The notes beneath the pieces were generated by a model. That model was not told the DNA's origin and searched no databases. It was given only the letters and a program-made list of their open reading frames with translations. Source: Caulobacter sp. SLTY (GTDB lineage Bacteria; Pseudomonadota; Alphaproteobacteria; Caulobacterales; Caulobacteraceae). From it: a DNA stretch of 47,972 nucleotides. The DNA is taken from positions 1 through 47,972 of the forward strand of contig NZ_JAAALA010000034.1 in assembly GCF_009905535.1 (NCBI RefSeq), given 5' to 3'. The position numbers and the translations under genes were made by a program. The number at the start of each line of letters is the position of its first letter. The first letter of the stretch is position 1. This document shows, piece by piece, positions 19,990 through 28,952 of the stretch.

Positions 19990-21876
19990 ATGCTCCAGAT
20001 CAACGAACTCACCTTCAACGCCTGGGGCCGTCGCTTCTTCGACAAGGCGACCGTGACTCTTCCGACCGGCGGCAAGGTCGGCTTGGTCGGCCGCAACGGC
20101 ATCGGCAAGTCGACCCTGTTCAAGCTGATCCTCGGCGAGCTGCATGCCGGGGACGACGAGATCAAGATCCCCAAGGCCGCCCGCATCGGCACCGTGGCGC
20201 AGGAGCATCCGGCCACGCCCGTCTCCTTGCTCGACACCGTGCTCGAGGCCGATGAAGAGCGTCACAGCCTGCTGACCCGGCTGGAAACCGCCGACCCGGA
20301 GGAGATGGGCGACATCTGGGGCCGGCTGATCGAGATCGACGCCGACTCCGCGCCCTCGCGGGCTTCGGAAATCCTCTCTGGTCTCGGCTTCAGCAACGAG
20401 GACCTGTCGCGGCCTATGGCCGAGTTCTCCGGCGGCTGGCGGATGCGGGTGGCCCTGGCCGCGGCGCTGTTCTCCGAGCCCGACCTGCTGCTGCTCGATG
20501 AGCCGACCAACTACCTCGACCTGGAAGGCGCCCTCTGGCTCGAGGCCCGGTTGAAGAAGTACCCGCACACCGCCCTGATCATCAGCCACGACCGGGAATT
20601 GCTCAATAATTCCGTCGGTTACATCCTGCATGTTCGCGAGGGCAAGCTGGACCTCTACACCGGCGGCTATGACAGCTTCGAAGAACAACGCGCCGAAAAG
20701 GCCCGCCTCGCCGAAGCCATGCGCGGCAAGATCGAAGCCAAGCGCGCCCATATGCAGGCCTTCGTCGACCGCTTCCGCGCCAAGGCCTCCAAGGCCACCC
20801 AGGCCCAGTCGCGCCTGAAGATGCTGCAGAAGCTGCCCCCGGTGACCATGACCATCGAGGACCGCACCGCCCCGTTCACCATCCCCTCCCCGGTCCGTCC
20901 GCTGGCGCCGCCGCTGGTGCGGCTGGACAACGCCACCGTCGGCTACGGCGGCCCGCCGATCCTGCGCAATCTCAACCTGCGGATGGATGTCGATGACCGT
21001 ATCGGCCTCCTGGGCGTCAACGGCGCCGGCAAGTCGACCTTCGCCAAGATGATCGCCGGCGCCCTGCCTATCCAGTCGGGCGACCTGCACCGCGACCGCC
21101 GCATCAAGGTCGGCTGGTTCCATCAACACCAGATCGAGGCCCTCGACCCGGTCGACACCCCGATGGACATCATCCGCCGCGCCCTGCCCGAGAGCAGCGA
21201 AAGCCAGCGCCGGTCCAAACTGGCCCAATGGGGCATCGGCTATGAGAAGTCGGAAACCACCGTCGCCAACCTGTCCGGCGGCGAGCGCGCCCGCCTGCTG
21301 CTCAACATGGTGGCGATGGAAGCGCCTCACCTGCTGATCCTCGACGAACCGACCAACCACCTCGACATCGACAGCCGCCGCGCCCTGCTCGACGCCCTGA
21401 ACGACTATGAGGGCGCCGTCATCCTGATCACCCACGACCGCTCGCTGATGGAGCTGGTCGCCGACCGGCTGTGGCTGGCCGCCGATGGCGGGGTGAAGCC
21501 CTTCGACGGCGACATGGACGACTACGCCAAGTTCGTCCTAGACCGCGCGCGCGTCGCGGCTCGGGCGCCGAGCCAGGTCCGGGAACCGGAAGCCAAGGCG
21601 GTCAACAGCAAGGCGCCCGTGCCGACCGGCCGGGATCCGGCCGCGATGGCAGGGCCTCTCAAGCGCAAGCTCACCGCCGCTGAGGAAACGCTCGCTCGGG
21701 TCACCAAGACTCTGGCCGAAATCGACCAGAAGCTGGCCGATCCCGCGCTCTACGTCCGCGATCCCACCGCTGCCGCCGACCTCGGCAAGCGGCGCTCCAA
21801 GATCCAGGCGCAAGTCGATGAGGCGGAAGCGGCCTGGATGGCCGCCGCCGAGGCGCTTGAAGCCGTCAGCAGCTAA
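19990..21876 (+). CDS. ABC-F family ATP-binding protein
   Basis: This soluble 628-residue protein has two ABC ATPase domains and no membrane segment, the ABC-F plan; members act on the ribosome. Domain 1 (residues ~1-240): Walker A GRNGIGKSTL, signature FSGGWRMR, Walker B LLLLDEPTNYLD. A charged linker (EEQRAEKARLAEAM ... KATQAQSRLKMLQ) follows. Domain 2 (~315-520): GVNGAGKSTF, LSGGERARL, LLILDEPTNHLD. A C-terminal coiled coil (~555-625) is of Uup/YheS kind. The substrate state of the ribosome and any antibiotic role cannot be read from the sequence. It ends 3 bases before the convergent I78 gene. Confidence 0.93.
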   Translation: MLQINELTFNAWGRRFFDKATVTLPTGGKVGLVGRNGIGKSTLFKLILGELHAGDDEIKIPKAARIGTVAQEHPATPVSLLDTVLEADEERHSLLTRLETADPEEMGDIWGRLIEIDADSAPSRASEILSGLGFSNEDLSRPMAEFSGGWRMRVALAAALFSEPDLLLLDEPTNYLDLEGALWLEARLKKYPHTALIISHDRELLNNSVGYILHVREGKLDLYTGGYDSFEEQRAEKARLAEAMRGKIEAKRAHMQAFVDRFRAKASKATQAQSRLKMLQKLPPVTMTIEDRTAPFTIPSPVRPLAPPLVRLDNATVGYGGPPILRNLNLRMDVDDRIGLLGVNGAGKSTFAKMIAGALPIQSGDLHRDRRIKVGWFHQHQIEALDPVDTPMDIIRRALPESSESQRRSKLAQWGIGYEKSETTVANLSGGERARLLLNMVAMEAPHLLILDEPTNHLDIDSRRALLDALNDYEGAVILITHDRSLMELVADRLWLAADGGVKPFDGDMDDYAKFVLDRARVAARAPSQVREPEAKAVNSKAPVPTGRDPAAMAGPLKRKLTAAEETLARVTKTLAEIDQKLADPALYVRDPTAAADLGKRRSKIQAQVDEAEAAWMAAAEALEAVSS

Positions 21877-21879
21877 CCG

Positions 21880-22212
21880 CTACCCGCACTTCACTTCCTT
21901 GACGACGCCTGTATCGGCATCAAAGAAGATGTTCAGCCGGTCCGCCCGGTAGTCCATCGTTACCGGACAGGTCGTGCAGGCCACCCGCCGCTTGCTGGGA
22001 TCAACCGGGATCGGGATTTCCGACTTCGGCCGCCCGACCAGGTATTGAAGCTCGCCGGCGCCGCAGGTGTCTCTCGGTGCGGGAGGCGGTGGCGGCGGAG
22101 CCTCGGCCTTGGGCGGAGGCGGCGGCGCGGGGGCGGGCGCGGGCTCAGGCGTCGCACAGGCGAACAGACCCATCATCCCCACGGCGGCCAACGTCATCCG
22201 GATCGCGCTCAT
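21880..22212 (-). CDS. Peptidase inhibitor I78 family lipoprotein
   Basis: This 110-residue protein has a lipoprotein signal ending LFAC (Cys19), then a Pro/Ala-rich spacer to about residue 48. The I78 domain follows: LQYLVGRPKSEIPIPVD, RRVACTTCPVTMDYRADRLN and FFDADTGVVKEVKCG. I78 proteins inhibit serine proteases (family knowledge), and the lipid anchor puts it on the periplasmic side. Its ATG overlaps the holC stop (ATGA), so it is the third gene of pepA-holC-I78. The partnership with a cytoplasmic aminopeptidase is probably only transcriptional. Confidence 0.88.
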   Translation of the reverse strand: MSAIRMTLAAVGMMGLFACATPEPAPAPAPPPPPKAEAPPPPPPAPRDTCGAGELQYLVGRPKSEIPIPVDPSKRRVACTTCPVTMDYRADRLNIFFDADTGVVKEVKCG

Positions 22213-22670
22213 GCCTGCTTCTCCCAACCTTTCCGCTCGCCCTGGCGCCAGTAGGATGCCGGCAAGCCCTGAGCCTTCACAGATTTCCATAACGCCCGAG
22301 CCCCCGCCAGGGCCTCATCGTCCCGCCCATCGAACAGCACGATGCACCGTTCAAACGGAGACAGATCGCCCGGCGCCGCCCCGTCGATGAGGAACAGGGC
22401 GTTGGCGGCGTTGGGATTGGCCTTCCCGGTGGTCAGCAATACGGGCTGGTGGTCGGCAAACGGCTCGCTGCTCAGCCCATGCGGCAGAAAGCCGTCCTCA
22501 CGGAAGGTCCACAGGAAGTTATCGAGCTGCTCCAACCGTTCGGCCGCCGCGCTTCTGACAAGCGCCCGCCACCCTCGCTGCAGGGTCTTCTCCAGCAGCT
22601 CGGGCAGCACCTGATCGAGCGACGAGCGCTCCAGGTGGTAGAACCAGACATCGCAGGACGCCGCGGCCAT
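22209..22670 (-). CDS. holC: DNA polymerase III subunit chi
   Basis: HolC (chi) links the clamp loader to single-strand binding protein. The 153-residue protein has the family beginning DVWFYHLERSSLDQVLPELL, the central RLEQLDNFLWTF and DGFLPHG, and the end FERCIVLFDGRDDEALAGAR. It follows pepA by 12 bases, a conserved pairing in proteobacteria, and overlaps the downstream inhibitor gene by 4 bases. Confidence 0.92.
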   Translation of the reverse strand: MAAASCDVWFYHLERSSLDQVLPELLEKTLQRGWRALVRSAAAERLEQLDNFLWTFREDGFLPHGLSSEPFADHQPVLLTTGKANPNAANALFLIDGAAPGDLSPFERCIVLFDGRDDEALAGARALWKSVKAQGLPASYWRQGERKGWEKQA

Positions 22671-22682
22671 TCTCGGATCAGA

Positions 22683-24161
22683 TCAGGACTCGTAGGAGTC
22701 CGCCACCATCCGATCGAGCAGGCGCACGCCAAACCCCGTCGCCCCGTCCGGAATGGTCGGAACCGTCGACGGCTTCTTCCAGGCGGTGCCGGCGATATCC
22801 AGGTGGGCCCAGGGCGTGTTGTTGACGAACCGCTGCAGGAACAGGCCTGCGGTGATCGAACCGCCAGCCCGGCCCCCGGTGTTCTTCACATCGGCGATCA
22901 TGCTGTCGATCTGCTTTTCGTAGGCCGGCGGCAGCGGCATGCGCCACAGCTGCTCACCCGTGGCCTTCGAAGCGGCCAACAGGTTCTCCGACAGCTCGTC
23001 ATTGTTGCTGAACAGGCCGCTGACGTCGTTGCCCAGCGAGATGATGATCGCCCCGGTCAGGGTGGCAAGGTCGACCATGAACTTCGGCTTGAACCGGTCC
23101 TGGCAGTACCAAAGGGCGTCGGCCAGCACCAGCCGGCCCTCGGCGTCGGTGTTGATGATCTCGATGGTCTGGCCCGACATGCTGGTCACCACGTCGCCCG
23201 GTCGCTGGGCGTTGCCGTCCGGCATGTTCTCGACCAGGCCCAGGATGCCGACCACGTTGGCCTTGGCCTTACGGCCCGCCAGCGCGTGCATCAGTCCGGC
23301 CACGGCGGCCGAACCGCCCATGTCCCACTTCATGTCTTCCATGCCGTCGGCCGGCTTGATGGAGATGCCGCCGGTGTCGAAGGTCACGCCCTTGCCGACG
23401 AAGGCGATGGGCTGCGCGTCGCCGCCGCCCTTCCACTGGATCACCACCAGTTGGCTGTCGCGGCGGCTGCCCTGGCCGACGCCGAGCAGCGAGCCCATGC
23501 CCAGCTTGGCCATCTCGGCCTCACCGAGGATTTCGACCTCCAGCCCCATCGATTCCAGCGCCTTGATCCGCTGGGCGTAGCTTTCCGGATAGAGGACGTT
23601 CGGCGGCTCGGAAACCAAGTCGCGGCTGAAGAAGATGGCCTCTGCCAGGCTCTTCCAGGTGGCCCAGGCCGCCTCGGCGGCAGCCGGATCGTCCACCGCC
23701 ACCCGCACCGTCTCCACCGACGGCTTCTTCTCGGGTTTCTCCGTTGTGCGGTACTTGTCGAACCGATAGCTGGCCAGGGTGGCGCCGAAGGCCGCGCGCG
23801 CGCCCTCCTCGCCGCTGGCATCGGCCAGCAGCAGGGTCAGGGTCGCCGCCCCGCTGGTCTTCACCGCCGCATAGGCCGACGCGCCGAAGTCCTCGGCCGC
23901 ATCGCCGTCCCACCCCTTGTCGGAAACCCCGACCATGGCGATCCGGGCGCCTTCCAGCCCGGCCGGCGCCACCAGCTCCAGGTTTGTACCCTTCGCGCCC
24001 TTGAACCGCCCGGCCGCAACCGCCCGGCCCAGCGCCCCGCCGGCCACCTTGTCCAGCAACTCCGCCCCGGTCGAAAGCTTGCCCCCCTCGACAACTACGG
24101 TGGCCACCGCGCCGTCGGACGGCGGATTGGCGCGGTCGATGCTGACGAACTCGATACGCAT
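22683..24161 (-). CDS. pepA: Leucyl aminopeptidase (M17)
   Basis: This cytosolic dizinc aminopeptidase has 492 residues. The N-terminal macro-like domain begins MRIEFVSIDRANPP. The catalytic domain contains VGKGVTFDTGGISIKPADGM (metal and substrate Lys/Asp) and NTDAEGRLVLADAL (metal ligands, signature of M17). PepA in E. coli also binds DNA; nothing here tests that. ATG 24161 gives the standard N-terminus. It is first in the pepA-holC-I78 unit, and reads away from lptF. Confidence 0.95.
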   Translation of the reverse strand: MRIEFVSIDRANPPSDGAVATVVVEGGKLSTGAELLDKVAGGALGRAVAAGRFKGAKGTNLELVAPAGLEGARIAMVGVSDKGWDGDAAEDFGASAYAAVKTSGAATLTLLLADASGEEGARAAFGATLASYRFDKYRTTEKPEKKPSVETVRVAVDDPAAAEAAWATWKSLAEAIFFSRDLVSEPPNVLYPESYAQRIKALESMGLEVEILGEAEMAKLGMGSLLGVGQGSRRDSQLVVIQWKGGGDAQPIAFVGKGVTFDTGGISIKPADGMEDMKWDMGGSAAVAGLMHALAGRKAKANVVGILGLVENMPDGNAQRPGDVVTSMSGQTIEIINTDAEGRLVLADALWYCQDRFKPKFMVDLATLTGAIIISLGNDVSGLFSNNDELSENLLAASKATGEQLWRMPLPPAYEKQIDSMIADVKNTGGRAGGSITAGLFLQRFVNNTPWAHLDIAGTAWKKPSTVPTIPDGATGFGVRLLDRMVADSYES

Positions 24162-24216
24162 GAAGCGCTCCTCAAATGCTTTGGTTGGCGGAATAGGCCT
24201 TTCCTTGGGGCGCCGC

Positions 24217-24250
24217 AAATCCTCCCTCGCGCGACACGGGGGAGGAATTT
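24217..24250. promoter_or_regulatory. Inverted repeat in the pepA/lptF divergent promoter region
   Basis: AAAT-CCTCCC (24217-24226) faces GGGAGG-AATTT (24240-24250) across 13 bases. The gap between the two divergent genes is 176 bases and has no gene. The dyad could be an operator or part of the lptF leader; no T-tract supports a terminator. Confidence 0.3.
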
Positions 24251-24337
24251 CAACCGTCCCCGCTATTCCGTTCGCGCGCGGCGCGCACTACTAACAACCC
24301 TCCGACGGCCCGACAGAGGCCGGCCGACCAAAGACTC

Positions 24338-25504
24338 ATGCGCCTGATCGAACGCTACCTCTTCCGCCAGCTCCTATGGCCCACGCTGCTGGCGACGGCG
24401 GCGCTGGCGGCTGTCGGCCTGTTGAGCCAGAGCCTGGGTCAGCTGGGGATCATCATCGAGCAGCGGCAGAGCGCCTGGATCTATCTCCAGATCATCGTGC
24501 TGGCGATGCCGCAGCTGGCCAACCTGATCATCCCCATCGCCGTGTTGGTCGCCGCCCTGGTGGCGCTGAACAAGCTTCAGGGGGACCAGGAACTGGTGGT
24601 CTGCTACGCGGGCGGGATGAGCCGCTGGCGGGTGATCTCGCCGGCTGTGAAGCTGGCGGTGCTGGCCACCCTCGTCTGCCTTGTTATCAACCTTTGGATC
24701 CAGCCGGCCGCCTATCGCCAATACCGGACCCTGATCTTCCAGGCCAAGACCGACCTGGCCGCCATGCTGGTCGTCGAGGGCCAGTTCACCGATCCGGCCC
24801 CGCGGCTGACCGTCTATGGCCAGACGGTGGACAGCGACGGCGCCATCCACAACCTCTTCATCCACCAGATGACCGAGGAAGGCCAGGCTACCACCTACAC
24901 CGCCAAACAGGGCCGGGTGGTGTTTCGCAACGACTCCCCGATCCTGCTGATGCGCCAGGGATCGACCCAGGAATTCTCCGAGCGCGGCGTGCTCAACTAC
25001 CTGACCTTCGAGGAATACGCCCTCGACCTGAAGCCATACCTGAACACCCGAGAGTCCATTCGCTTCAAGGCCTCCGACCGCTACCTGCACGAGCTGTTCT
25101 ACCCGGACCTCAGCCAGGAATATGAGCGTAAGAACCGCGGCCGGATGCTGGCCGAGGGCAACTCCCGCCTCGCCTCCCCGCTCTACGCCCTGGCCTTCAT
25201 GGCCATGGCTCTGGCCGCCGTGGTCGGCGCCGGGTTCAGCCGCATGGGCTATGGCAAGCGGATCGCCCTTGTCGGGGCCAGCGCCGCCCTCGTCCGCATC
25301 CTCGGCTTCGCGGTCCAGGCCGCTTGCGAAGACAGCCCCGAGCTCAATGTGCTGCAATACCTGATCCCGCTGGCCGCCATGGCCTGGGGCTTCGACCAGA
25401 TCTTCCGCCCGGTTGAGAACCGCACCGGCTGGCGCGCCTGGATCCCCTTCATGCGCATGCCCAGGCCGCCGGCCAAACCTGTGCTTGGGGAAGCCGGCGC
25501 ATGA
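24338..25504 (+). CDS. lptF: LPS export ABC transporter permease LptF
   Basis: LptF is one of two permeases of the inner-membrane LptB2FG complex that pulls lipopolysaccharide out of the membrane. The 388-residue protein starts MRLIERYLFRQLLWP, with the typical first membrane helix and the coupling-helix region GGMSRWRVI near residue 90. There are about three helices, a periplasmic beta-jellyroll (~130-265), and three more C-terminal helices (~285-360). It overlaps lptG by 4 bases and begins the operon lptFG-lptD-surA-pdxA-rsmA. Confidence 0.95.
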   Translation: MRLIERYLFRQLLWPTLLATAALAAVGLLSQSLGQLGIIIEQRQSAWIYLQIIVLAMPQLANLIIPIAVLVAALVALNKLQGDQELVVCYAGGMSRWRVISPAVKLAVLATLVCLVINLWIQPAAYRQYRTLIFQAKTDLAAMLVVEGQFTDPAPRLTVYGQTVDSDGAIHNLFIHQMTEEGQATTYTAKQGRVVFRNDSPILLMRQGSTQEFSERGVLNYLTFEEYALDLKPYLNTRESIRFKASDRYLHELFYPDLSQEYERKNRGRMLAEGNSRLASPLYALAFMAMALAAVVGAGFSRMGYGKRIALVGASAALVRILGFAVQAACEDSPELNVLQYLIPLAAMAWGFDQIFRPVENRTGWRAWIPFMRMPRPPAKPVLGEAGA

Positions 25505-26607
25505 GACTGTTCCCTGGCCGCCTCGAACTGTACGTCCTCAACCGCACCCTGACCTCGGTGGCCGGGGCGCTGGCGATCATCGCCGCGGTGATCCTGCTGA
25601 TCGATTTTGTGGACGTGTCGCGCAACGTCGGCGGCCGGGCCGACGCCGGGTTCGTCGCCCTGCTGTGGCTGACCCTGCTCAAGGCGCCGTCGACCATCCT
25701 TACCCTGCTGCCCTTCGCCTTCCTGTTCGGCACCCTGGCGGCCTTCGTCGGCCTCAATCGGCGCAGCGAGTTGATCGCCATGCGGGCCGCCGGCGTCTCG
25801 GCCTGGCGGTTCATCCTGCCCGCCGCCGCCGCCGCCTTCGTGGTCGGGGCTCTGACCGTGGCGGTGCTGAACCCCATGGCGGCCTGGATGAACGTCCGCT
25901 TCGAACAGACCCGCACGGCGGTGATGGACGACTATCTGGCCGGCGCTCCCAAGGAGACCTGGCTGCGCCAGACCGACGCCACGTCCCAGGTGGTCATCCG
26001 CGCCCGCAGCCATGACGAGGTCGGCGGCGTCGTTCGGCTGAAGACCGTCTCGATGTTCATCTACCGCGTCTCCTCCGACGGCGGGCTGGAGTTCTCGCGC
26101 CGGGTCGAGGCCGCCGAGGCGCGGCTGATGCCCGGCTACTGGCGCCTGACCGATGTCCGCGAGGCCACGCCTGGGGCGGGGTCCGTGCGGTCGGAATTCC
26201 TGACCATCCCCTCGACCCTGGACGACCAGGACGCCATCGAGCGGTTCACCACACCCGAGGCCATCGCCTTCTGGCGCCTGCCGACCACGATCGCCAGCGC
26301 TGAAAAGGCCGGATTCTCGGCCCTGCCCCAACGCCTGCGCCTGCAACAGCTCTTGGCCACGCCGCTGCTATTCTCGGCCATGTCGGTGCTGGCGGCGGCC
26401 TTCTCGCTGCGGCTGATGCGGCTTGGCGGACTGCCCGCGCTGGCGGGCTCGGGGGTGGTCCTTGGTTTCGCCTTCTTCTTCTTCAACCAAATGTGCATAG
26501 CGCTTGGGAAGGCGGAGATCATACCGGCCATGCTGGCGGCCTGGGCTCCACCCTTGCTGGCGCTGTTATCGGGGCTGACCCTGCTTTGCTATACGGAAGA
26601 CGGGTGA
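25501..26607 (+). CDS. lptG: LPS export ABC transporter permease LptG
   Basis: LptG pairs with LptF; 368 residues with the same plan. Helix 1 lies in YVLNRTLTSVAGALAII, the helix 2-3 region in LLPFAFLFGTLAAFVGLNRR, and the coupling segment is RAAGVSAWRFILPAA. A periplasmic jellyroll (~130-265) and three C-terminal helices follow. Its ATG overlaps the lptF stop (ATGA), so the two halves are made together. lptD begins 44 bases downstream. Confidence 0.95.
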   Translation: MRLFPGRLELYVLNRTLTSVAGALAIIAAVILLIDFVDVSRNVGGRADAGFVALLWLTLLKAPSTILTLLPFAFLFGTLAAFVGLNRRSELIAMRAAGVSAWRFILPAAAAAFVVGALTVAVLNPMAAWMNVRFEQTRTAVMDDYLAGAPKETWLRQTDATSQVVIRARSHDEVGGVVRLKTVSMFIYRVSSDGGLEFSRRVEAAEARLMPGYWRLTDVREATPGAGSVRSEFLTIPSTLDDQDAIERFTTPEAIAFWRLPTTIASAEKAGFSALPQRLRLQQLLATPLLFSAMSVLAAAFSLRLMRLGGLPALAGSGVVLGFAFFFFNQMCIALGKAEIIPAMLAAWAPPLLALLSGLTLLCYTEDG

Positions 26608-26651
26608 CTCGGCCGGCGCGTACCACCGGCGGGGACAAGACAGGGATTTCG

Positions 26652-28934
26652 ATGAACCGAGTTGGCCACCAGCGTATCGCTCGCGCCCGGATCCTTGCCG
26701 GCGGCGCGGCCTTGGCCGCCTGCGCCTTTACGGCGCCGGCCTTCGCCGTGGACATCCTCGACGTCGACCAGATCCCGGCCCAGGCGACCGCACCCGCCGC
26801 GCCGGCCCCGGACGATGGTCTGGGCGATCAGGGCTACTACCTGGAAGCCGACACCCTCATCCAGGACGACCGCAACCAGACCATCACCGCCGAGGGCGGC
26901 GTCCAGATTCGCCACCAGGGCCGCACGGTCCGCGCCGAGCAGGTGATCTACAACCGCGCCACCGGCGTGGTGGTCGCCAAGGGCTCGGTGACCATCTTCG
27001 AACGTGACGGCACCGTGGCCTTCGCCGACGAGGTGGTGCTGGATGACCAGTTGCGCGCAGGCGTGGCCAAGGGCTTCTCCGCCCGGCTGCAGGACAACAT
27101 CAAGATCGCCGGCGACACGCTTGTCCGCCGCGACGAGAACACCGCCGAGCTGAACAAGGGGATCTACACCCCCTGCGAACTCTGCGTTGAGGACAAGTCC
27201 AAGCCGCCGACCTGGTCGATCCGCGCCGACAAGGTGGTTCAGGATGGTGAAAACCAGCTGATCTACTACGAGAACGCCGTCATCGAAATGTTCGGCATTC
27301 CAGTGTTTTACACGCCGGTCTTCTGGCACGCCGACCCCAATGCGGACCGCAAGTCCGGCCTGCTGCCCCCGACCATCGTCGGCTCCCAGCGGCGCGGCCT
27401 GTCCTACGAGCAACCCTATTACTGGGTGACCAGCCGCTACTCCGATCTGGTCATCAGCCCCCAGATCAACACCAAGGTGAACCCGTTCCTGAACCTGGCC
27501 TACCGGCAACGGTTCTACAGCGGCGATATCGAAATCCGCGCCGGCTACACCTACGAAAAGGACCTGGACAGCAACGGCAGCCGGGTCGGCGACCTGACCA
27601 ACCGCAGCTACATCCTGGCCAACGGCGCCTTCGACATCGACAAGAACTGGAAGTGGGGCTTCGCCGCCGAGCGGGCCAGCGACGACCTGATCTTCGACAA
27701 GTACGACATCTCCGACGTGGCCCGGCAGCGCGGCCTGATCGCCTCGGACAACCGGCGCCTGACCAGCCAGCTGTTCGCCACCCGCCAGGACAATCTCTCC
27801 TGGTTCTCGATAAACGCCACCAGCATCCAGGGCCTGCGGCCGACCGACAACGACCGCACCTTCCCGCTCATCGCCCCCCTGATCGAGGCCCGCTGGGAAG
27901 CGCCCGTCCCGGTGCTCGGCGGCCGCGTGCGCCTGCTGGGCAGCGGCGTGGTGCTGACCCGCGAGCAATCACAATTCGTGGCCACGCAACCCGGCGCCGA
28001 TTCCCGCCGCGCCACGGGCCAGGCGGACTGGCGCACCAACTTCACCTTCACCAACGGGCTGCGGGTCTCGCCCTTCGCCCAAGCCCGCGCCGACTATTAC
28101 AGCGTCGATGACTATCCGCTGGCCGGCGACAGCGCGTCATTCGGCCGCGCTCTCGGCGTCGTTGGGGTCGACCTGACCTATCCGCTGTTCCGCCGGGACG
28201 GAGACCGGACGATCGTGATCGAGCCGATCGTCCAGGTGGCGTTCTCGCCCGAGAGCGACCTCGATCCGCGCATTCCGAACGAGGACAGCATCGTCCTCGA
28301 GCTGGACGAGACCAACCTGTTCCGGGCCAACAAGTCACCGGGTTTCGACCTCTACGAGGGCGGGGTACGCCTCAACGCCGGCGCTCGCGCCACCATGACC
28401 TTCGACGACGGCCGCAGCTTCAGCCTGCTGGTCGGCCGGTCTTTCCGCGACGAGGATGATCTCACCCTGCCCGCCCGCAGTGGCCTGCAGACCAAGGCCA
28501 GCGACTGGATCGTCGCCGGCGACGCCAAGCCGCACAAGGACCTGACCTTCTACGGCCGCGCCCGCTTCGATTCGGAAACCGCCGACCTGCGTCGCCTGGA
28601 GATCGGCGCCAACGCCACCTTCGGCCGCGCCTCCGGCTACGTCCGCTACCTGCACGACAACCAGGACATCACCGGTGTCGAGCGCCAGGACATCGACTTC
28701 GCCGCCGATATCCTGGTCACCAAGCGGGTCGGCGTCACCATGGCCGGGGTATGGGATATCGAGAGCGACATCTGGCGGCGCCAGGAGCTGGGCCTCTTTT
28801 ACCGCGACGACTGCCTCGATATCGCGGTGGTCTGGGTCCACGAGGAATACTTCAACCGCTCCCTGGGACCATCGGACGCGGTCGTCCTGCGCCTAACGCT
28901 CGCCACATTGGGCGATAAAGGCTACAGGCGTTGA
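26652..28934 (+). CDS. lptD: LPS-assembly protein LptD (outer membrane)
   Basis: LptD is the outer-membrane beta-barrel that, plugged by LptE, inserts LPS in the outer leaflet. The 760-residue protein has a signal peptide (…ACAFTAPAFA, residues ~1-32), an OstA/LptA-like periplasmic beta-jellyroll (~60-230: AEGGVQIRHQGRTVRAEQV, AKGSVTIFERDGTVAFADEV), and the barrel (~250-760). The cysteines in YTPCELCVED and YRDDCLD are candidates for the disulfides needed for LptD assembly. ATG 26652 exposes the signal peptide; the frame is open further up into lptG but that part is a shadow. Confidence 0.95.
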   Translation: MNRVGHQRIARARILAGGAALAACAFTAPAFAVDILDVDQIPAQATAPAAPAPDDGLGDQGYYLEADTLIQDDRNQTITAEGGVQIRHQGRTVRAEQVIYNRATGVVVAKGSVTIFERDGTVAFADEVVLDDQLRAGVAKGFSARLQDNIKIAGDTLVRRDENTAELNKGIYTPCELCVEDKSKPPTWSIRADKVVQDGENQLIYYENAVIEMFGIPVFYTPVFWHADPNADRKSGLLPPTIVGSQRRGLSYEQPYYWVTSRYSDLVISPQINTKVNPFLNLAYRQRFYSGDIEIRAGYTYEKDLDSNGSRVGDLTNRSYILANGAFDIDKNWKWGFAAERASDDLIFDKYDISDVARQRGLIASDNRRLTSQLFATRQDNLSWFSINATSIQGLRPTDNDRTFPLIAPLIEARWEAPVPVLGGRVRLLGSGVVLTREQSQFVATQPGADSRRATGQADWRTNFTFTNGLRVSPFAQARADYYSVDDYPLAGDSASFGRALGVVGVDLTYPLFRRDGDRTIVIEPIVQVAFSPESDLDPRIPNEDSIVLELDETNLFRANKSPGFDLYEGGVRLNAGARATMTFDDGRSFSLLVGRSFRDEDDLTLPARSGLQTKASDWIVAGDAKPHKDLTFYGRARFDSETADLRRLEIGANATFGRASGYVRYLHDNQDITGVERQDIDFAADILVTKRVGVTMAGVWDIESDIWRRQELGLFYRDDCLDIAVVWVHEEYFNRSLGPSDAVVLRLTLATLGDKGYRR

Positions 28935-28952
28935 CCTTCGCCCGGGGACGCG

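Noticed and set aside
19945..21435. A 496-residue open frame antisense to the ABC-F gene
   Set aside because: Low-complexity translation opposite a protein with two complete ABC domains.
22449..24347. A 632-residue open frame antisense to pepA-holC
   Set aside because: High GC keeps the opposite strand open. The translation is Gly/Arg/His-rich low complexity, and the minus-strand genes are unmistakable.
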